Part shown: positions 17,787 to 28,127 of the stretch, piece by piece | Position numbering within the stretch: position 1 is the stretch's first letter | Layout: each line of letters starts with the position of its first letter | DNA from: Phormidesmis priestleyi ULC007 | Lineage (GTDB): Bacteria; Cyanobacteriota; Cyanobacteriia; Leptolyngbyales; Leptolyngbyaceae | Direction of reading: 5' to 3' | DNA length: 64,000 bases | Assembly (NCBI RefSeq): GCF_001895925.1 | Contig: NZ_MPPI01000004.1 | Coordinates: forward strand, 145,343-209,342 | Position numbers and translations under genes: made by a program | The notes under the pieces: generated by a model | What the model was told of the DNA's origin: nothing | The model's input: the letters and a program-made list of their open reading frames with translations, nothing else | The model's database searches: none

Positions 17787-20393
17787 ATGCTTGAATCCTA
17801 CCGCCAACACGCTGCCGAACGTGCCTCTTTGGGCATTCCTCCACTGCCGCTCAGTGCTCAACAAACCTCTGAACTGTGTGAGTTGCTCAAAACTCCCCCC
17901 GCAGGTGAAGAAGACACCTTACTGGAACTGCTGCGCGATCGCGTTCCCCCCGGCGTTGATCAAGCGGCTTATGTCAAAGCGGGTTTTTTGACCGCGATCG
18001 CTAAAAAAGAGATCACGAGTCCCTTAATATCGCCAAAGTATGCAGTGACGCTGCTCGGCACGATGATGGGCGGCTATAACGTCCACTCGCTGATCGAGTT
18101 GCTGCAATCCGATGATGCAGAATTAGCCGTCGAAGCGATCGCCGCCCTCAGTAAAACGCTGCTGATTTTTGATGCCTTTCACGATGTACAAGTCTTGGCA
18201 GACACGAATGACAACGCCAAACAAGTGATAAATGCTTGGGCTGAGGCGAAATGGTTTACCGATCGTCCTCCGTTGGCAGATCAGATCACAGTCGTGGTCT
18301 TCAAAGTGCCCGGAGAAACCAACACCGATGATCTGTCTCCCGCAACTCACGCCACGACTCGCCCTGATATTCCACTCCACGCCCTGGCAATGTTGGAATC
18401 GCGGATGCCGGGTAGCTTGCAAACCCTGGCGGAGATTAAGCAAAAAGGCTATCCCGTCGCTTATGTAGGCGATGTGGTCGGCACAGGATCGTCTCGCAAA
18501 TCTGCGATTAACTCGGTGCTTTGGCACATTGGGCAAGACATTCCTTTTGTGCCTAATAAACGAACGGGCGGCTATGTTTTAGGAAGTTCGATCGCGCCAA
18601 TCTTTTTCAACACCGCCGAAGATTCTGGTGCGCTCCCGATTCAGTGCGACGTGTCCCAAATGGAGACGGGCATGGTGATCACGATTCACCCCTTTAAAGG
18701 TGAAGTGACGAATGAATCAGGAGAAGTTATCGCGACGTTTAGCTTACAGCCAGAAGTGATCACTGACGAAGTTCGGGCTGGAGGACGCATTCCTCTAATC
18801 ATTGGGCGGAGTCTAACCGACAAAACCCGCGCGGCAATGGGGCTTGAACCCAGTGATCTGTTTATTCGTTCTACTCTGCCCGTCGATACTGGCAAAGGGT
18901 TTACGCTGGCGCAAAAGATGGTCGGCAAAGCCTGCGGTCTACCGGGTGTGCGTCCTGGAATGTCGTGCGAGCCTGCGATGACCACGGTGGGATCACAAGA
19001 CACGACCGGGCCGATGACCCGCGACGAACTCAAAGAGCTTGCCTGTCTGGGCTTCAGTGCTGATTTAGTGATGCAGAGTTTTTGCCACACTGCCGCCTAT
19101 CCCAAACCTGTTGACATCAAAACCCACCATGACTTGCCCGACTTTATCTCGTCGCGGGGTGGCGTTGCCTTGCGTCCGGGTGATGGCATCATTCACTCTT
19201 GGCTGAACCGGATGTTGATGCCTGACACTGTTGGCACAGGGGGCGATTCTCATACTCGCTTTCCTTTGGGGATTTCCTTTCCGGCGGGATCGGGATTGGT
19301 GGCATTTGCGGCCGCGATCGGAGTCATGCCGCTCGATATGCCAGAATCCGTTCTCGTCCGCTTTAAAGGCGAAATGCAGCCCGGAATCACGCTGCGAGAT
19401 TTGGTGAATGCCATCCCTTATGTGGCGATTCAAAAAGGGCTGTTGACCGTCAGCAAAGAAAACAAACAAAATATCTTTGCGGGACGTATTTTAGAGATCG
19501 AAGGGCTGCCTGATCTCAAAGTTGAGCAAGCTTTTGAGCTAACCGATGCGTCTGCCGAACGGTCTTGCGCGGGATGCACGATCAAACTCAGCCCTGAAAC
19601 GGTTTCTGAGTATTTGAGATCAAACATTGCGCTGCTCACCAACATGGTGGCACGCGGCTATGAAGATGCCCGAACGATCATGCGTCGTGTCGCCAAAATG
19701 GAGCAATGGCTGGCAAATCCGATTCTGCTCGAAGCCGATGTCGATGCTGAATATACTGAGATTATCGAGATTGATCTGAATCAGATTAAAGAACCGATCG
19801 TAGCGGCTCCCAACGACCCCGACAACATCAAATTGCTGTCAGAAGTAGCGGGCGATCGCATCGACGAAATCTTCATCGGCTCGTGCATGACTAACATCGG
19901 TCATTATCGCGCCGCCGCTAAAGTTCTAGAAGGCGTTCCTCCCGTGACCAGTCGATTGTGGATTTGTCCGCCGACTCGCATGGACGAGCATCAACTCAAA
20001 GAAGAAGGCATTTACGGCATCTTTGGCGCATCAGGTGCCCGCACCGAAATGCCAGGATGTTCGCTCTGCATGGGCAATCAAGCGCGAGTCGGGGATAACA
20101 CCACCGTGTTTTCGACCTCGACTCGCAACTTCAACAACCGCATGGGCAAAGGCGCTCAAGTCTATCTAGGCTCGGCAGAATTGGCGGCAGCGTGTGCGTT
20201 GTTGGGTCGCATTCCCACGGTGCCAGAATATCTGGAGATGATGGCGAACAAGATCAACCCATTTGCAGACAATCTGTACCGCTATCTCAACTTTGACCAG
20301 ATTGCGGGATTTGGAGATGAGGGTCGGGTGATTCCACTTGAAGAAATGCCTCGCATTGAAGACATTTTAGGAATGCCTGCGGCGGTGCGATAA
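17787..20393 (+). CDS. acnB: Bifunctional aconitate hydratase 2 / 2-methylisocitrate dehydratase
   Basis: 868 residues from ATG 17787 ([22 protein letters not shown]), the standard AcnB start; an ATG at 17760 would add nine untypical residues. The N-terminal HEAT-like domain, then the swivel domain ([16 protein letters not shown]) and the catalytic domains follow in AcnB order. The [4Fe-4S] cysteines are visible in [14 protein letters not shown] and [30 protein letters not shown] is the active-site histidine loop. It interconverts citrate and isocitrate in the cytosol. A transcript with no partner gene is expected. Confidence 0.97.
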   Translation: MLESYRQHAAERASLGIPPLPLSAQQTSELCELLKTPPAGEEDTLLELLRDRVPPGVDQAAYVKAGFLTAIAKKEITSPLISPKYAVTLLGTMMGGYNVHSLIELLQSDDAELAVEAIAALSKTLLIFDAFHDVQVLADTNDNAKQVINAWAEAKWFTDRPPLADQITVVVFKVPGETNTDDLSPATHATTRPDIPLHALAMLESRMPGSLQTLAEIKQKGYPVAYVGDVVGTGSSRKSAINSVLWHIGQDIPFVPNKRTGGYVLGSSIAPIFFNTAEDSGALPIQCDVSQMETGMVITIHPFKGEVTNESGEVIATFSLQPEVITDEVRAGGRIPLIIGRSLTDKTRAAMGLEPSDLFIRSTLPVDTGKGFTLAQKMVGKACGLPGVRPGMSCEPAMTTVGSQDTTGPMTRDELKELACLGFSADLVMQSFCHTAAYPKPVDIKTHHDLPDFISSRGGVALRPGDGIIHSWLNRMLMPDTVGTGGDSHTRFPLGISFPAGSGLVAFAAAIGVMPLDMPESVLVRFKGEMQPGITLRDLVNAIPYVAIQKGLLTVSKENKQNIFAGRILEIEGLPDLKVEQAFELTDASAERSCAGCTIKLSPETVSEYLRSNIALLTNMVARGYEDARTIMRRVAKMEQWLANPILLEADVDAEYTEIIEIDLNQIKEPIVAAPNDPDNIKLLSEVAGDRIDEIFIGSCMTNIGHYRAAAKVLEGVPPVTSRLWICPPTRMDEHQLKEEGIYGIFGASGARTEMPGCSLCMGNQARVGDNTTVFSTSTRNFNNRMGKGAQVYLGSAELAAACALLGRIPTVPEYLEMMANKINPFADNLYRYLNFDQIAGFGDEGRVIPLEEMPRIEDILGMPAAVR

Positions 20394-20506
20394 TACCAAT
20401 TTAATTGACGCAGCAGATCCACAAAATCCCGTAGGGGCATGGCATTGCCGTGCCCTCTCACCACCGCCCGATCGTGCCCAACAACCACCTACCCATCAAA
20501 AAACGA

Positions 20507-20770
20507 TCAGCGAACAAGGAGCCAACCATAAGTTAAAACGCCCAACCCAGCAACGCCGACGATCGCGTCTCGCTGATCATTCCACAGGCGACAAATTCCG
20601 CTCCAGAAATAGGTCAGAGACTCACGCCGCGATCGACCCAGATCCGTCATCAATTCTTTAACTCTGGCGTTGACCTCAGCGATCGAGACCTCACCTCGTT
20701 GATAAGCCGCTTCTAGCTCATCTAACTGATGCCAATAGTTGCGGGTTTCCTCCATTAAGTCAGGAATCAT
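20507..20770 (-). CDS. Conserved small membrane-anchored protein of unknown function
   Basis: 87 residues from ATG 20770 (MIPDLMEETRNYWHQLDELEAAYQRGEVSI). A helical N-terminal part with DELEAAYQRGEVSIAEVNARVKELM, reminiscent of hydrolase-independent helical bundles, is followed by one membrane segment near the C-terminus (AIVGVAGLGVLTYGWLLV). A longer reading from 20818 would add a non-typical N-terminus. Topology is probably tail-anchored. I recognise no function; it is convergent with acnB. Confidence 0.65.
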   Translation of the reverse strand: MIPDLMEETRNYWHQLDELEAAYQRGEVSIAEVNARVKELMTDLGRSRRESLTYFWSGICRLWNDQRDAIVGVAGLGVLTYGWLLVR

Positions 20771-21311
20771 AGCTAAACGTCTTTCTACTGTGAACTTATA
20801 TAACGTAATGTAACGCATAGGTCACAATTAGAAGTCTGTCATCAGTCAGAGCTTTCTAGCTGGGTCAAGTCACAGAGTCTTAAAGTGAATGCTAGTATGT
20901 AGTCGCCAAGGTTAAACTCCCTCGCCATCGTGAAACGGTTAAGACACACTTTCAGGCGTAAAGAATTGGGCAAAGAGCGGCGAAACCTCTTAAAACAGCC
21001 AGGGATTAAAAAATAACATCCCAGCACCAGAGAACCGATAAATTTAGACCGAAAATGTAGGGCGGGGCACGCCCAAACATCAAACTACGCTTGGGGAGAT
21101 AGACTCTCTGGGATTCACTAAGTTAGACCCGTCAATTGGTGCTATCGCACGGTCGAAAGGTTTAAGGATTGCCGCAAGGATAGTGAATTTTACAGTCTTT
21201 CGCAGATCCAAGAATCCCACTCTCTTGAAAGGTGGGAATGTCAATGAATAGACTAGATGGGCACCTGTTGCCTTATCTAGCCCCTGTTTTGACTTTGCAC
21301 TTAAAACCCTT
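20771..21311. other. Gene-poor interval upstream of lepB
   Basis: No gene I can support lies here. It contains a 28-codon basic open frame (GTG at 20930) without a ribosome-binding site, and a hairpin CCCACTCTCTTGAAAGGTGGG at 21217-21237 followed by AATGTCAATGA. The latter resembles the right-hand end of cyanobacterial IS200/IS605 elements, with a short readable tail (VFRRSKNPTLLKGGNVNE) before it, so the interval may hold a transposon relic. The promoter of lepB must also lie here. Confidence 0.35.
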
Positions 21312-21905
21312 ATGAATCGCGCAGAGAACCCGGCACCCAATAACAAACCCCAGCAAAAGGATGAGAACCCCTGGTTTGAGGGACTCAAAACTATTGGACT
21401 CAGTGCAATTTTAGCCATCGGCATTCGTCAATTTGTGGCAGAAGCCCGCTACATCCCGTCTGGCTCAATGCTGCCGACGCTGCAAATCAACGATCGCTTA
21501 ATCGTAGACAAACTGAGCTATCGGTTTAATACGCCTCAACGGGGCGATATTGTCGTCTTTTCGCCGACCAGCACTTTAGAGAAGCAAAACTTTCACGATG
21601 CGTTTATCAAGCGAGTGATTGGGCTACCGGGCGATAAAGTAGAGGTCAAAGGTGGGCGCGTTTATGTCAACGATCAGGCGTTGAGAGAAAATTACATCGA
21701 AGAAGATCCTCAATATCAATGGGGCCCGCAGACCGTTCCCCCTGGCTCTTATCTGGTCTTGGGTGACAACCGCAACAACAGCTATGACAGCCACTATTGG
21801 GGCTTTGTGCCTCGCGAGAAGATTATTGGCCGTGCCATTGTGCGGTTTTGGCCTCCCAATCGGGTTGGAGAAATTACCCCAGAACCGAGTTACGACAAAA
21901 AGTAG
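21312..21905 (+). CDS. lepB: Signal peptidase I
   Basis: 197 residues. The short cytoplasmic N-terminus is rich in Pro/Asn/Gln, followed by one membrane anchor ([20 protein letters not shown]). The catalytic serine is Ser52 in [11 protein letters not shown] and the general-base lysine is Lys100 in [11 protein letters not shown]; the [17 protein letters not shown] box is complete. It removes Sec and Tat signal peptides on the outer face of the plasma or thylakoid membrane, so it would process proteins such as the PEP-CTERM product in this window. Confidence 0.96.
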   Translation: MNRAENPAPNNKPQQKDENPWFEGLKTIGLSAILAIGIRQFVAEARYIPSGSMLPTLQINDRLIVDKLSYRFNTPQRGDIVVFSPTSTLEKQNFHDAFIKRVIGLPGDKVEVKGGRVYVNDQALRENYIEEDPQYQWGPQTVPPGSYLVLGDNRNNSYDSHYWGFVPREKIIGRAIVRFWPPNRVGEITPEPSYDKK

Positions 21906-21931
21906 GCTTCAGCTTATTGTCTGACCTTTTT

Positions 21932-23176
21932 CTAAGGGCACCAAGTGCGAATGACTCGCCCGACTAATGGCTTGCCCAGCCAAGGGGTGTTGCGCGATCG
22001 AGACTTTAAACTCTGACCGTTTACACTCCACGACAACTGCGGATCGAATAACGTCAGTTCGGCAGGTTGACCGGGGACGATCGCCTCCATCTTTTGCCCC
22101 AAACACGCAGCAGGACGGGTGCTAAGACTGCGCCATAGCTCCAACGCTGACCACTGTTGCGTGTCTACCAGAGTTTGCCACAGCAAGGGTAGTGCGAGTT
22201 CTAGCCCGATCGCGCCGGGTGGGGCTTCTGAGAAGGCAAGAGTTTTTTCTTCGTAGGTGTAGGGCGTGTGATCGATGGCGATCGCGTCAATTACCCCTTC
22301 CTTAACGGCTTTTCTCAGCGCTACTTGATCGACTTGATTGCCTAAAGGGGGTTCTAGTCGCAGATTGGGATCATAATGCTCGATCGATTTTGTGCTTAAT
22401 AAAAGGTGCATCCACGTCACGCTGGCAGTAATCGGTAAACCTCGTGCTTTCGCGGCTCGAACCAATTCCACACTCCGCGCTGTCGAGATTCGCATCAGGT
22501 GAACGGGTGTCCCGATTTCTTCCACACATTCCAAGAGAGCCGATAGTGCAGTCGTTTCTGACATTGCCGGATTGCCAGGTAAGCCAAACCGGATAGACTC
22601 AACGCCCTCTCTGACCACACCATTGCCGACGAGCGATCGGTCACATGCCCACAGCGCTACAGGTTTTTGCAATGGCTGAAGATATTCTAATAATCGCCTC
22701 ATTAGAGCGAGATTGGCGATCGGCTGTCCATCGGCAAAGCCTACGACTCCTGACTCTGCCAATTCTGACAATTCGGTCATTTGTTGACCTTTCACACCGA
22801 GCGTTAAAGCACCCCAACACGAGAGTTTTGAGTTTTGAGTTTTAAACCAGTTGACGGTGGCAGGATTGTCGATCGTAGGCTCCGTATCGGGGAGAATATT
22901 CAACCGTGTGAAACCACCCGCGATCGCCGCTTGACCAAGCGATTCTAAAGTTTCCCGTTCTTCAAATCCAGGTTCTCCAGAATGGCTGTAGAGGTCAACC
23001 AGTCCTGATCCCAAGACTAAGCCTTGAGACGTGTAAATCTGGGCATCGGGTGGAACCTCATCGATTTGAGGCTCGATCGCCTGAATCAAGCCATCTTCGA
23101 TTAGGACATCAACGACCCGATCGACGGTTTCGACAGCATCTAGGAGACGGACTTGTTGGAGCAGTTCGATCGTCAT
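21932..23176 (-). CDS. Dihydroorotase-like protein with degenerate metal site
   Basis: 414 residues, amidohydrolase fold of the PyrC type I length: N-terminal beta domain (DAVETVDRVVDVLIEDGLIQAIEP), the start of the barrel LVLGSGLVDLYSHSGEPGFEERETL, and AIDHTPYTYEEKTLAFSEAPPGAIG near the end. Key ligands are altered: the HxH motif reads DLYSH (first His replaced by Tyr), the HCED box reads WACDRSL, and HVST reads MRIST. Most zinc ligands are therefore missing. It may be an inactive dihydroorotase homologue that acts as a structural partner of aspartate transcarbamoylase, or it may have a different activity. It starts just after the phosphatase gene on the same strand. Confidence 0.82.
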   Translation of the reverse strand: MTIELLQQVRLLDAVETVDRVVDVLIEDGLIQAIEPQIDEVPPDAQIYTSQGLVLGSGLVDLYSHSGEPGFEERETLESLGQAAIAGGFTRLNILPDTEPTIDNPATVNWFKTQNSKLSCWGALTLGVKGQQMTELSELAESGVVGFADGQPIANLALMRRLLEYLQPLQKPVALWACDRSLVGNGVVREGVESIRFGLPGNPAMSETTALSALLECVEEIGTPVHLMRISTARSVELVRAAKARGLPITASVTWMHLLLSTKSIEHYDPNLRLEPPLGNQVDQVALRKAVKEGVIDAIAIDHTPYTYEEKTLAFSEAPPGAIGLELALPLLWQTLVDTQQWSALELWRSLSTRPAACLGQKMEAIVPGQPAELTLFDPQLSWSVNGQSLKSRSRNTPWLGKPLVGRVIRTWCP

Positions 23177-23187
23177 AACAGCATCCG

Positions 23188-24537
23188 TTAAAGTGCCCCG
23201 GCTGCGGTTTTGTCTAAAACGCCTCCCAAGTGCGTCGTGATGTTCATCGCTTGCATTAAAGGAGCCGCCTCGACTCCTTGCGGGTAATCAATCACGCTGA
23301 CGGCTCCGTTGCCTTGCTTAAAGTTCCAGAAAGACTCGGCACCCAAGCCAGCGACGTGACAGAGAATCGCTTTGTTAACGGCATCGTGGGCAACGACCAA
23401 AATCGTGTAGGGTTCGTTAGCTGGGCGAGTTGCCGCCGCGTTGATGATGGCTTGCCAACCTGCGATCGCCCGATTCCACACGTCTTGCAAATTTTCGCCT
23501 TCGGGCATCTGCACGGTTTCGGGGTGCTGCTGCCACTGGTGCAATAATCCTGGATACGATTGCTCGATTTCGGCTTCAAACTTGCCTTCCCATAAGCCGT
23601 GACTAATTTCTCTCAGGTCGTCTCGCAGGTTTAGCTCAAGGTCAGGATGATGCTGAAGAATAACTTCTGCGGTTTCTTTGGGACGCAGCATTGAGCTACT
23701 GATTGCCTGATCAATCTGCACCGATTTGAGGAATTCACCCGCTTGAGCAGCTTGCGATCGTCCATTCTCATTTAAAGGCACGTCAATCTGTCCCTGAAAG
23801 CGTCCTTGCCGATTCCACTCGGTTTCACCATGCCGCACCAACAATAGCCGGAGTCCCTGACTTTTTGACTTGCGGCGGGGCAACGTTTCGCCCAAATGAG
23901 ACGTGATATTCAACGACTCGATCTGCACGGGTTGCCCAAACTCACCGGAGAAATTGAGAATGCTGATGCCGCAGTTTGAGATGTGAAAGCGCTGATAATC
24001 TTCGGGCTGAAGTCCGATCGCAGTGTTAATCAACGCCCGATTAATGCCACTGTGAGCCACGATTAAAATCGTCTGTCCTGCATGGTTGGGCAGCGTGGTT
24101 TGCCAAAATTGACGAGCTTGCTCATAGATCGCCGGAACGGGCAGAAAATCCACAGCGCCGTTTTCATCTGAGAGGCTCATCGTCAGCAAATGAGGCTGCG
24201 TTCTCCAATCGCGATACTCATCGGGATACTTCTCCTCGACTTCGTTAAACAGCAACCCTTCCCAGAGCGGCAGATTAATTTCTCTCAAGTCTTCGCTGGT
24301 TTGCAGTTGAGGAGCGTGATCAGAATTAGCCAGAATTAGATCTGCGGTGCGCTTTGCCCGACTTAACGGACTGCTATAAACCGCATCAAGAGAAATTCCT
24401 TTTAGAGCAGTGGCGACCTGCACCGCCATCGATTCTCCTTTGGCAGTTAGCCGCGACAGATCACAGTGTCCTTGCACTTTCTGCTCAACGTTGTAGCTGC
24501 TCTCGCCGTGACGCACGATGATAACGCGAGTAGTCAA
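23188..24537 (-). CDS. Tandem histidine phosphatase (phosphoglycerate mutase-like), two domains
   Basis: 449 residues made of two complete histidine phosphatase domains. The first starts [12 protein letters not shown] and ends near residue 190 with [13 protein letters not shown]. The second starts [20 protein letters not shown] near residue 228 and ends with [13 protein letters not shown]. Both RHG nucleophiles and both distal histidines are present, so both halves may be active. Cyanobacterial proteins of this layout are often annotated as 2-carboxy-D-arabinitol-1-phosphatase; the substrate cannot be told from sequence. The start codon is TTG, supported by GGAGG eight bases upstream. Eleven bases separate it from the dihydroorotase-like gene. 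Confidence 0.88.
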   Translation of the reverse strand: MTTRVIIVRHGESSYNVEQKVQGHCDLSRLTAKGESMAVQVATALKGISLDAVYSSPLSRAKRTADLILANSDHAPQLQTSEDLREINLPLWEGLLFNEVEEKYPDEYRDWRTQPHLLTMSLSDENGAVDFLPVPAIYEQARQFWQTTLPNHAGQTILIVAHSGINRALINTAIGLQPEDYQRFHISNCGISILNFSGEFGQPVQIESLNITSHLGETLPRRKSKSQGLRLLLVRHGETEWNRQGRFQGQIDVPLNENGRSQAAQAGEFLKSVQIDQAISSSMLRPKETAEVILQHHPDLELNLRDDLREISHGLWEGKFEAEIEQSYPGLLHQWQQHPETVQMPEGENLQDVWNRAIAGWQAIINAAATRPANEPYTILVVAHDAVNKAILCHVAGLGAESFWNFKQGNGAVSVIDYPQGVEAAPLMQAMNITTHLGGVLDKTAAGAL

Positions 24538-24655
24538 AGGGAATCCTCCATCCAGTAAATTGAGTCAGGAAGATTTTACCCTGTCCAGCGTTCTCATCAC
24601 CAATTCTGCTAAGTTTGACCATGAAAGCACCGATGCAAATAGACTGGGGGAAATG

Positions 24656-26164
24656 ATGACGTTGAAGCGGTTGGTTTTGGGCGCACTGACGATTTTGGCG
24701 ATCGTCTTCGTGATCGGAGATTTGGTCAATAGCTGGAGTCAGCCCCAGTTTAGTAGCCGCTTAGAACTCTATGAGACCGATTTGCTGCTGCAAGCCTCTG
24801 AGTGGAAGGGCGATTCGCCCGATGCCCGTAAGCCTCTCCCGGTTGATAACCCGGTCAAGTCAGCGCTAGAAAGCTATCAAAAGGCGCAAAAAACGGCGCA
24901 AAAAGATATTGCTAGTGCCGAAGGGAAGTTAGAGAAATTTCAGTTGAAAACGCCTGTCGTGGGCGATTCTGTCATGGCTACCAATCAACTGCTCAAGCAG
25001 AAGTCGCTGCTAAAAGAATTAGAACTGCGAGTTGGACTTTTACAAACTCAGCAAGGACAGGTGCCTGAAGCGCTCAAAACCTGGGCTGCGATCAAAGCGC
25101 GCTCTAATCCTACAGCAATCACTGCACAGGTTTTGTCGGGTTTGTGGAGCCAGCCGCCGCTGCTGTTACCCAATGCAGAGCCGCAGATTAATAAAAATCT
25201 AGACGGGTGGTTTCGCTATCGGGCGTTGACTCAGCTTTATCAGTTGCAGCAGCGATCGGATGCACTCGATCAGCTTCAAACTACAGAACAGCAAACCTCA
25301 AAGCAGGCATTTATTCGCTGGGCAACTGCGAACGCGATTCCAGCGATCGCAGTTTTCTCTGGAGTAGTCCTCCTAATTTTCCTATTGGGGCAATGGGCGG
25401 TGAAGGGTGAACACGCTCTCTTATCAGGCACCAATGGCGTTAAGTGGTCGGTGCCCTGGAATGGTGAAATCATTTGGCAAGTGTTAGTGGTTGGCTTCTT
25501 CTTTGTGGGACAGATTTTGTTACCGATCGTCAGTCAATCGACGTTGGCAACGCTCAAAGTTAATCCCGCGACCCTGGGCGAACGGGCAAAAGCCACTTAC
25601 TATCTGGTCACTTATGCATTGTTGGCAGCCGGGGGATTGAGTGTTTTATATCTGTCGATCAAATCATTCTTGCCATTGCCTGATAAATGGTTTCACATCA
25701 CGCTCAAAGGCAAATGGTTTTGGTGGGGCTTAGGCGGATATCTAGCGGCCTTTCCGCTCGTGATTGTGGTGTCGCTGGTCAATCAGCAAATCTGGCAGGG
25801 CGGTGGGGGCAGCAATCCAATTTTACCGATCGCTCTTGAAGGCAAAGACAGCCTCGCGATCTTGATCTTTTTTGTCACGGCGGCGATCGCGGCTCCGTTC
25901 TTTGAAGAAATCTTTTTTAGAGGATTTTTGCTGCCCTCGCTGACTCGCTATTGCTCGACTTGGCAAGCCATTCTACTGAGTAGCTTTCTGTTTGCAGTAG
26001 TTCACCTGAGTCTCTCAGAAGTCATCCCGCTGATGACGTTGGGCATCGTTTTGGGATTTGTTTACACCCGCACTCAAAATCTTCTCGCCTCGATGCTGCT
26101 GCATAGCCTGTGGAATAGCGGCACGTTGCTGAGTCTCTTTATTCTAGGAAGCGGAAGTTCGTAA
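24656..26164 (+). CDS. CPBP-family intramembrane metalloprotease (Abi family)
   Basis: 502 residues from ATG 24656 (MTLKRLVLGALTIL), preceded by GGGGGAA; an ATG one codon upstream is equally possible. One N-terminal membrane segment is followed by a large helical, Gln/Lys-rich extracytoplasmic region (residues about 35-225), then seven or so membrane segments. The CPBP motifs are FFEEIFFRGFLLP, FAVVHLSLSE and LLHSLWNSGT, giving the EExxxR and two histidine ligands. It is a predicted zinc protease of the CAAX-like type acting within the membrane; substrate unknown. It is divergent from the tandem phosphatase gene. Confidence 0.88.
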   Translation: MTLKRLVLGALTILAIVFVIGDLVNSWSQPQFSSRLELYETDLLLQASEWKGDSPDARKPLPVDNPVKSALESYQKAQKTAQKDIASAEGKLEKFQLKTPVVGDSVMATNQLLKQKSLLKELELRVGLLQTQQGQVPEALKTWAAIKARSNPTAITAQVLSGLWSQPPLLLPNAEPQINKNLDGWFRYRALTQLYQLQQRSDALDQLQTTEQQTSKQAFIRWATANAIPAIAVFSGVVLLIFLLGQWAVKGEHALLSGTNGVKWSVPWNGEIIWQVLVVGFFFVGQILLPIVSQSTLATLKVNPATLGERAKATYYLVTYALLAAGGLSVLYLSIKSFLPLPDKWFHITLKGKWFWWGLGGYLAAFPLVIVVSLVNQQIWQGGGGSNPILPIALEGKDSLAILIFFVTAAIAAPFFEEIFFRGFLLPSLTRYCSTWQAILLSSFLFAVVHLSLSEVIPLMTLGIVLGFVYTRTQNLLASMLLHSLWNSGTLLSLFILGSGSS

Positions 26165-26248
26165 GTTTTTATAGCCCAAACCGCTAATTTCCGTAAAACT
26201 TCGGCTTCTTGTTCGTTGCTTTCTCTCATAACCCAAGGCTAAAAAGAA

Positions 26249-26698
26249 TTAGCGACTTGCCCACGATTTCGTCAACATCATCACGCGCTCAAACCCAGGT
26301 TGTTGCTCTGGATGTTTGGTATACCACCATGCCCAAGCAATCAATACAGCTTGAAACGGAAGTCTAACCCAATATAAAATTGGCTGATCAGGAACGCCCT
26401 CGATCGCGATCTGGTTAACCGCCATATTAATGTTGGCAGGAAACACCGCCACGAATAGCGTGATCAATCCCCAAGCCGCTGCCACACTCACTGCTGGAAT
26501 GAGTAAACCAATACCGCCAAGAATCTCAAAGAAGCCGCTAATATACACTAGCGCGAGTGGATTAGGAAGCTGTGGCGGCACAATGCGAACAAACGGAATC
26601 GGCACTACAAAATGAGTGATTCCCACAAAGATGATTGAAACTGAGAGAACCACTCGTAGAATTTCTTTGCGTCGATTAGAAGCAGCGCTTAAAGTCAT
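26249..26698 (-). CDS. DoxX-family membrane protein
   Basis: 149 residues with four hydrophobic segments: VVLSVSIIFVGITHFVVP, ALVYISGFFEILGGIGLLI, AAAWGLITLFVAVFPANINMAV and LPFQAVLIAWAWWYT. The order FEILGGIGLL followed by FPANI is typical of the DoxX/DUF4267-like quinone-oxidoreductase-related family. No catalytic residues can be assigned. It stands alone, convergent with the CPBP protease. Confidence 0.8.
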   Translation of the reverse strand: MTLSAASNRRKEILRVVLSVSIIFVGITHFVVPIPFVRIVPPQLPNPLALVYISGFFEILGGIGLLIPAVSVAAAWGLITLFVAVFPANINMAVNQIAIEGVPDQPILYWVRLPFQAVLIAWAWWYTKHPEQQPGFERVMMLTKSWASR

Positions 26699-26915
26699 AA
26701 ATTATCAAAAATACGTTCCTGAAAGGCAAGTCGGACTTGCTCAATCGGGATAACTCTAATGATCGACACAAAAAAAATCCTCTAGCTTTCGGCAGGTTTG
26801 TTGCATCCATCATCAGGAGTGTTCAATCTTGTTGAGAATGCTCAACCTCTAGATAGAGGTGTTTATTGTCACTTCGTTTCAATATCGTCATAATAATTAA
26901 ATAAACAAACTGGCA

Positions 26916-28127
26916 GTGAAAGTAGTTAATAGCGCTCAACTTTTATTAGAGACTCAGCCTCACCCTTTGTCCATTTCTGAACTCTTGATACGATCGACTG
27001 AAATTGCCGATTATGCAACCGAAAATGCTGCCAAAATTGATCAAGTAGGTGCGTTTCCGGGTCGAGAGTTTGAGCAAATTGCCGCAGCAGGTTTGTTATC
27101 AGCACCGCTCGATCGGCGATTAGGTGGACACGGTTTAGGCATTGAGGCCAGTGCGACCCGCAAACTACTGCAAATTCTCAAGCAGTTTGGGCACGGAAAT
27201 CTAGCCATCGGGCGAATTTTTGAAGGACACGTCAACGCCCTACAACTGATTCAAACCTTTGGGACTCAGGCTCAGGTTGAAGCCTATGCCAGCGATGCCC
27301 GCGATCGTCACAAAATCTTTGGAGTTTGGAACGCTGAAGCCAACGATGGCGTAAAAATAATTCCGCTTGAAACTGGGCACTATCGGCTAGAAGGCTGTAA
27401 AACCTTTGCCTCTGGATCGGGTTATGTCGATCGTCCTTTTGTCAACGGCACGTTGCCCGATGGTCGCTGGCAAATGTGCATCGTGCCCATGGATCAAGTG
27501 GTGACAGTCAGCGATCCGTCTTGGTGGCAACCGTCAGGAATGCGCGCAACCGCCAGTTATAAAGTCGATTTTAGCGGTGTTGAGTTAGAGGCGAGTGCTT
27601 TGATTGGTCAGCCCGATGATTATTATCGACAGCCCTGGTTATCAGTAGGTGTAATTCGCTTTGCGGCGGTGCAGCTAGGAGGAGCCGAAGCGCTGTTTGA
27701 TGAAACCCGCAAATTTTTACAGGGTTTGGGGCGCACTCAAGACCCGTATCAAGCAGAACGGCTGGGGAAAATCGCGATCGCCCTAGAAAGTGGCAATCTC
27801 TGGCTCAAGGGTGCCGCAGAGTTTGTCGCTGCCTACGCGCCTATTTTTGCGGGTTCTCCGATCGTGCCCCACCCGCAAGCCGAGCAACTGGTAGCTTACG
27901 CCAATATGGTGCGATCAGCGATCGAGCAAATTTGCATGGAGGTGATTCAAGCCTGTGAGCGATCGGTAGGAACGCGCGGCTTACTGCCACCCACTCCGAT
28001 CGAGCGGATCATTCGAGATTTAACGCTATATTTGCGCCAACCTGCCTTTGATGCCGCTTTTGCAAACGTCGGACACTACGTGTTGACTCAACAGACTGCT
28101 GCTGAACGTTTGTGGTCTTATGCTTAA
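26916..28127 (+). CDS. Acyl-CoA dehydrogenase family protein
   Basis: 403 residues, GTG start. The N-terminal helical domain has the FEQIAAAGLLSAPLDRRLGGHGLG stretch typical of the family's entry helix. The central beta domain includes LEGCKTFASGSGYVDRPFVNG, and a C-terminal helical bundle follows with IRDLTLYLRQPAFDAAFANVGHYVL. The catalytic glutamate of true acyl-CoA dehydrogenases is not obvious, so it may be a hydroxylase-like flavoprotein acting on a sugar or lipid intermediate. It overlaps the PIG-L gene by eight bases and heads a four-gene operon. Confidence 0.85.
   Translation: MKVVNSAQLLLETQPHPLSISELLIRSTEIADYATENAAKIDQVGAFPGREFEQIAAAGLLSAPLDRRLGGHGLGIEASATRKLLQILKQFGHGNLAIGRIFEGHVNALQLIQTFGTQAQVEAYASDARDRHKIFGVWNAEANDGVKIIPLETGHYRLEGCKTFASGSGYVDRPFVNGTLPDGRWQMCIVPMDQVVTVSDPSWWQPSGMRATASYKVDFSGVELEASALIGQPDDYYRQPWLSVGVIRFAAVQLGGAEALFDETRKFLQGLGRTQDPYQAERLGKIAIALESGNLWLKGAAEFVAAYAPIFAGSPIVPHPQAEQLVAYANMVRSAIEQICMEVIQACERSVGTRGLLPPTPIERIIRDLTLYLRQPAFDAAFANVGHYVLTQQTAAERLWSYA

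Noticed and set aside
20842..21027. Small minus-strand frame and a basic 28-codon plus-strand frame (GTG 20930)
   Set aside because: No ribosome-binding site and no recognisable sequence; could be chance in a gene-poor interval.
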